NCBI RefSeq assembly: GCF_933775445.1 | Contig: NC_065872.1 | Coordinates: forward strand, 8,308,001 to 8,372,000 | Source of the DNA: Argentina anserina | Taxonomy: Eukaryota; Streptophyta; Magnoliopsida; Rosales; Rosaceae | DNA length: 64,000 nucleotides | Direction: 5' to 3' | In this document: positions 61,215-64,000 of the stretch, piece after piece | Numbering within the stretch: position 1 is the first letter of the stretch | How the letters are laid out: each line of letters starts with the position of its first letter | Made by a program: the position numbers and the translations under genes | Notes under the pieces: generated by a model | Databases searched by the model: none | Seen by the model: the letters and a program-made list of their open reading frames with translations, nothing else | What the model was told of the DNA's origin: nothing

Positions 61215-62689
61215 AGAACTCGACCAGAATTGCAGAGTATAATGTACTGGCACTTTGAAACTCGAGAGCTAAAACAAACAACTGAATTTGCTCGTTACAA
61301 AAATACAATTCGTACTGTAATAATTATGTAGTGTAATAAGTGAGTAATCTAACGACTTCATCCTTTGAATTTTCATTGTATGGAACTCTGATGGTTGCTT
61401 ATCAGTGTCCATCCTCATGTAAACTTTGCGGTGCACAGATGGATGACTCATTACTGTGTGCGAGGCAAACCACATGTGAATGATGAGTCAATAACGATGG
61501 AGTACCCTTGGAGGACCATGCTTTCGTATCAAGGCAATTTTTGGAGACTATAACAGTATAACCTAACAAGAACAAATTTGTGAACATTACAACAAAGGGT
61601 CCCCAGAAATTGCTCCAAATAATCATGTTCACACCCACAAAATTTGACTTGGGCGTCAATCTTTCTCCCCACTTACAGATCTGGCTTCCACACCAAGGCA
61701 TATACAAACAAGAAAATGAAAATAATTGAAGCAGCCACAATGTTTGACTTGAAAACATTAATTCTGCTACTAGGTCCAACACCTTTGTCTGGAGGGCTTT
61801 GAATCCCTTTTGTAGGCCACAACCATTTTCCTCCAATTTCCCTCCCATTTCATCCCAACCTTTTCCCATAAACCAAACACCGACCAACAGTTTTGCATTT
61901 ATAAAAGCCTCTCTTTCCCTCTCTCAACCCATTTCCCACCTTCTCCTAATCTGATATCATCTACAGACAAAACTTAACGTACCAAACTACCAATACACCA
62001 ATTGTAAACTAGCTCCCAAAACGGTGAGTGAGAAGATATCGGAAAGTACCTGAAGTATGTTACACGCGGTTTGGGAGAATTTGCAGAAGTCTAAACTCTT
62101 GCTAATAATTGTGGCAAGAAATCAGCCGTTTGGATCCGGCAACTCTCCAACCCCACAAATTGCTTTGGTCAACCGTAACTAATACGACATATTGGTCCAC
62201 TTCTATATCATTTCTTTGACCTAGTCCATTTCACTCACTGTTTCTTTTGATTTGACGAAAGCTTTCTGGTTAGGGTAATGGAGGAGAAAAGCATAGTAGA
62301 CTAGGCATCCAAGGAAGAAGAACCAAAGCAAAAGCAACGATAAAATAGAAAGCTAAAAATATCAGTCAGAACCTAAAAACACCCACTTTCTCTTTTTCAG
62401 ACTAGATCACCAAATCCACCACCATTTGTCATTTCTTTTTGTTTAAATTAAGAACTAAATAATTCACATTGTTTGAAGAGGATCAGAGATGAAAGAAGAG
62501 GATCCCATATTTTACAGGATAATGATTTCGATTCATGAAACTAATTGATTAACCAAACTCATCCATCGCCAGTCCGATCCCCAGCTCCTGTAAAAACCAC
62601 ACCACCACCACTACTACCTACTACTACTACTACATCTACCATTGATTTCCCTCTTAAGAAGAAGCTCAAAGACGAAGGCTTTAGTTGAT
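61215..62689. other. Downstream region of the WRKY gene
   Basis: No convincing protein gene is seen. A minus-strand frame at 61402-61869 has no recognisable domain and overlaps a plus-strand promoter-like patch. The part next to 62689 should be the WRKY 3' UTR; CTACTACTACTAC lies near 62605-62635. Confidence 0.5.
61900..61960 (+). promoter_or_regulatory. Promoter-like TATA box and CT-rich patch
   Basis: TATAAAA at 61900-61906 is followed immediately by a CT-rich stretch (61909-61960), the layout of a plant Pol II core promoter with Y patch on the plus strand. No protein-coding gene starts downstream on that strand; transcription would run antisense into the WRKY gene. It may drive a non-coding RNA or be chance. 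Confidence 0.3.
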
Positions 62690-63836
<1,147 letters not shown>

Positions 63837-63941
63837 ATTTTCTGAAGGGTGGGAAAGAGAGAAGAAGAGGAGAGAAATGTGGAAAGTGGCAGAAGGTTTG
63901 AGGAAGAGGGGTTGATAAAGGAGGGGGTTGTGGGGAAAGAG

Positions 63942-63947
63942 GGTCAA
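63942..63947 (-). promoter_or_regulatory. W-box in the WRKY promoter
   Basis: TTGACC on the minus strand, about 105 bp upstream of the WRKY ATG, is the core WRKY-binding element. A GATGACGTGG (bZIP-type ACGT core) lies next to it at 63951-63960. Auto- or cross-regulation by WRKY factors is common in this family and is inferred here. Confidence 0.45.
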
Positions 63948-64000
63948 AATGATGACGTGGTCCACTTGGGTGACTGTCGGGGCTGTCACGCTAGCCACTT

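Noticed and set aside
61402..61869. Minus-strand frame of about 155 codons
   Set aside because: No recognisable domain, and it lies opposite a plus-strand promoter-like patch; there is too little support to call a gene.

Overview
This window is a piece of a plant nuclear genome, almost certainly a eudicot. Its genes have many small exons with GT-AG introns, the intergenic DNA is AT-rich, and the proteins belong to plant families (AP2/ERF, group IId WRKY, KIN-4 kinesin, IRX15/DUF579, SUMO E2). A Rosaceae source would fit the style of the region, but that is only a guess. Translated exons were joined by hand at splice sites; every multi-exon gene below closes in frame from ATG to stop.

Layout: (1) 1081-1560 (-), a single-exon DREB-type ERF repressor. 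(2) 4017-11740 (+), a nearly complete but decayed endogenous pararetrovirus (Caulimoviridae), with primer-binding site, movement, capsid/zinc-finger, protease, RT/RNase H and a downstream ORF, then a promoter with TATA box and poly(A) signal. (3) 11.8-16.5 kb, gene-poor. (4) 16520-19508 (-), a ten-exon two-RRM protein, and 20317-22417 (-), the SUMO-conjugating enzyme SCE1. (5) 22.4-29.2 kb, a transposon-rich gap. (6) 29253-37055 (+), a 25-exon KIN-4A/FRA1-type kinesin, convergent with 38013-40311 (-), an LRR receptor pseudokinase. (7) 45143-46123 (+), an IRX15-like DUF579 protein, followed by a small frame-broken cysteine-rich secreted peptide gene. (8) 51300-53661 (+), a 2-oxoglutarate dioxygenase, convergent with 54142-55678 (-), a tRNA-dihydrouridine synthase. 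(9) 56.1-61.2 kb, a LINE 3' fragment and three terminal-inverted-repeat elements. (10) 62690-63836 (-), a group IId WRKY factor.

The genes do not form an operon or an obvious cluster. KIN-4A (FRA1 class) and the IRX15-like protein both act in secondary wall formation in model plants, but their proximity is probably chance.

The most unusual material is in the mobile fraction: the virus relic with an intact-looking promoter module; several DNA transposons with clear target-site duplications; and a recurring class of tiny poly(A)/poly(T) insertions of about 11-23 bp, each flanked by long direct repeats, which look like extremely truncated retroposon insertions. No previously unknown multi-gene system could be demonstrated.
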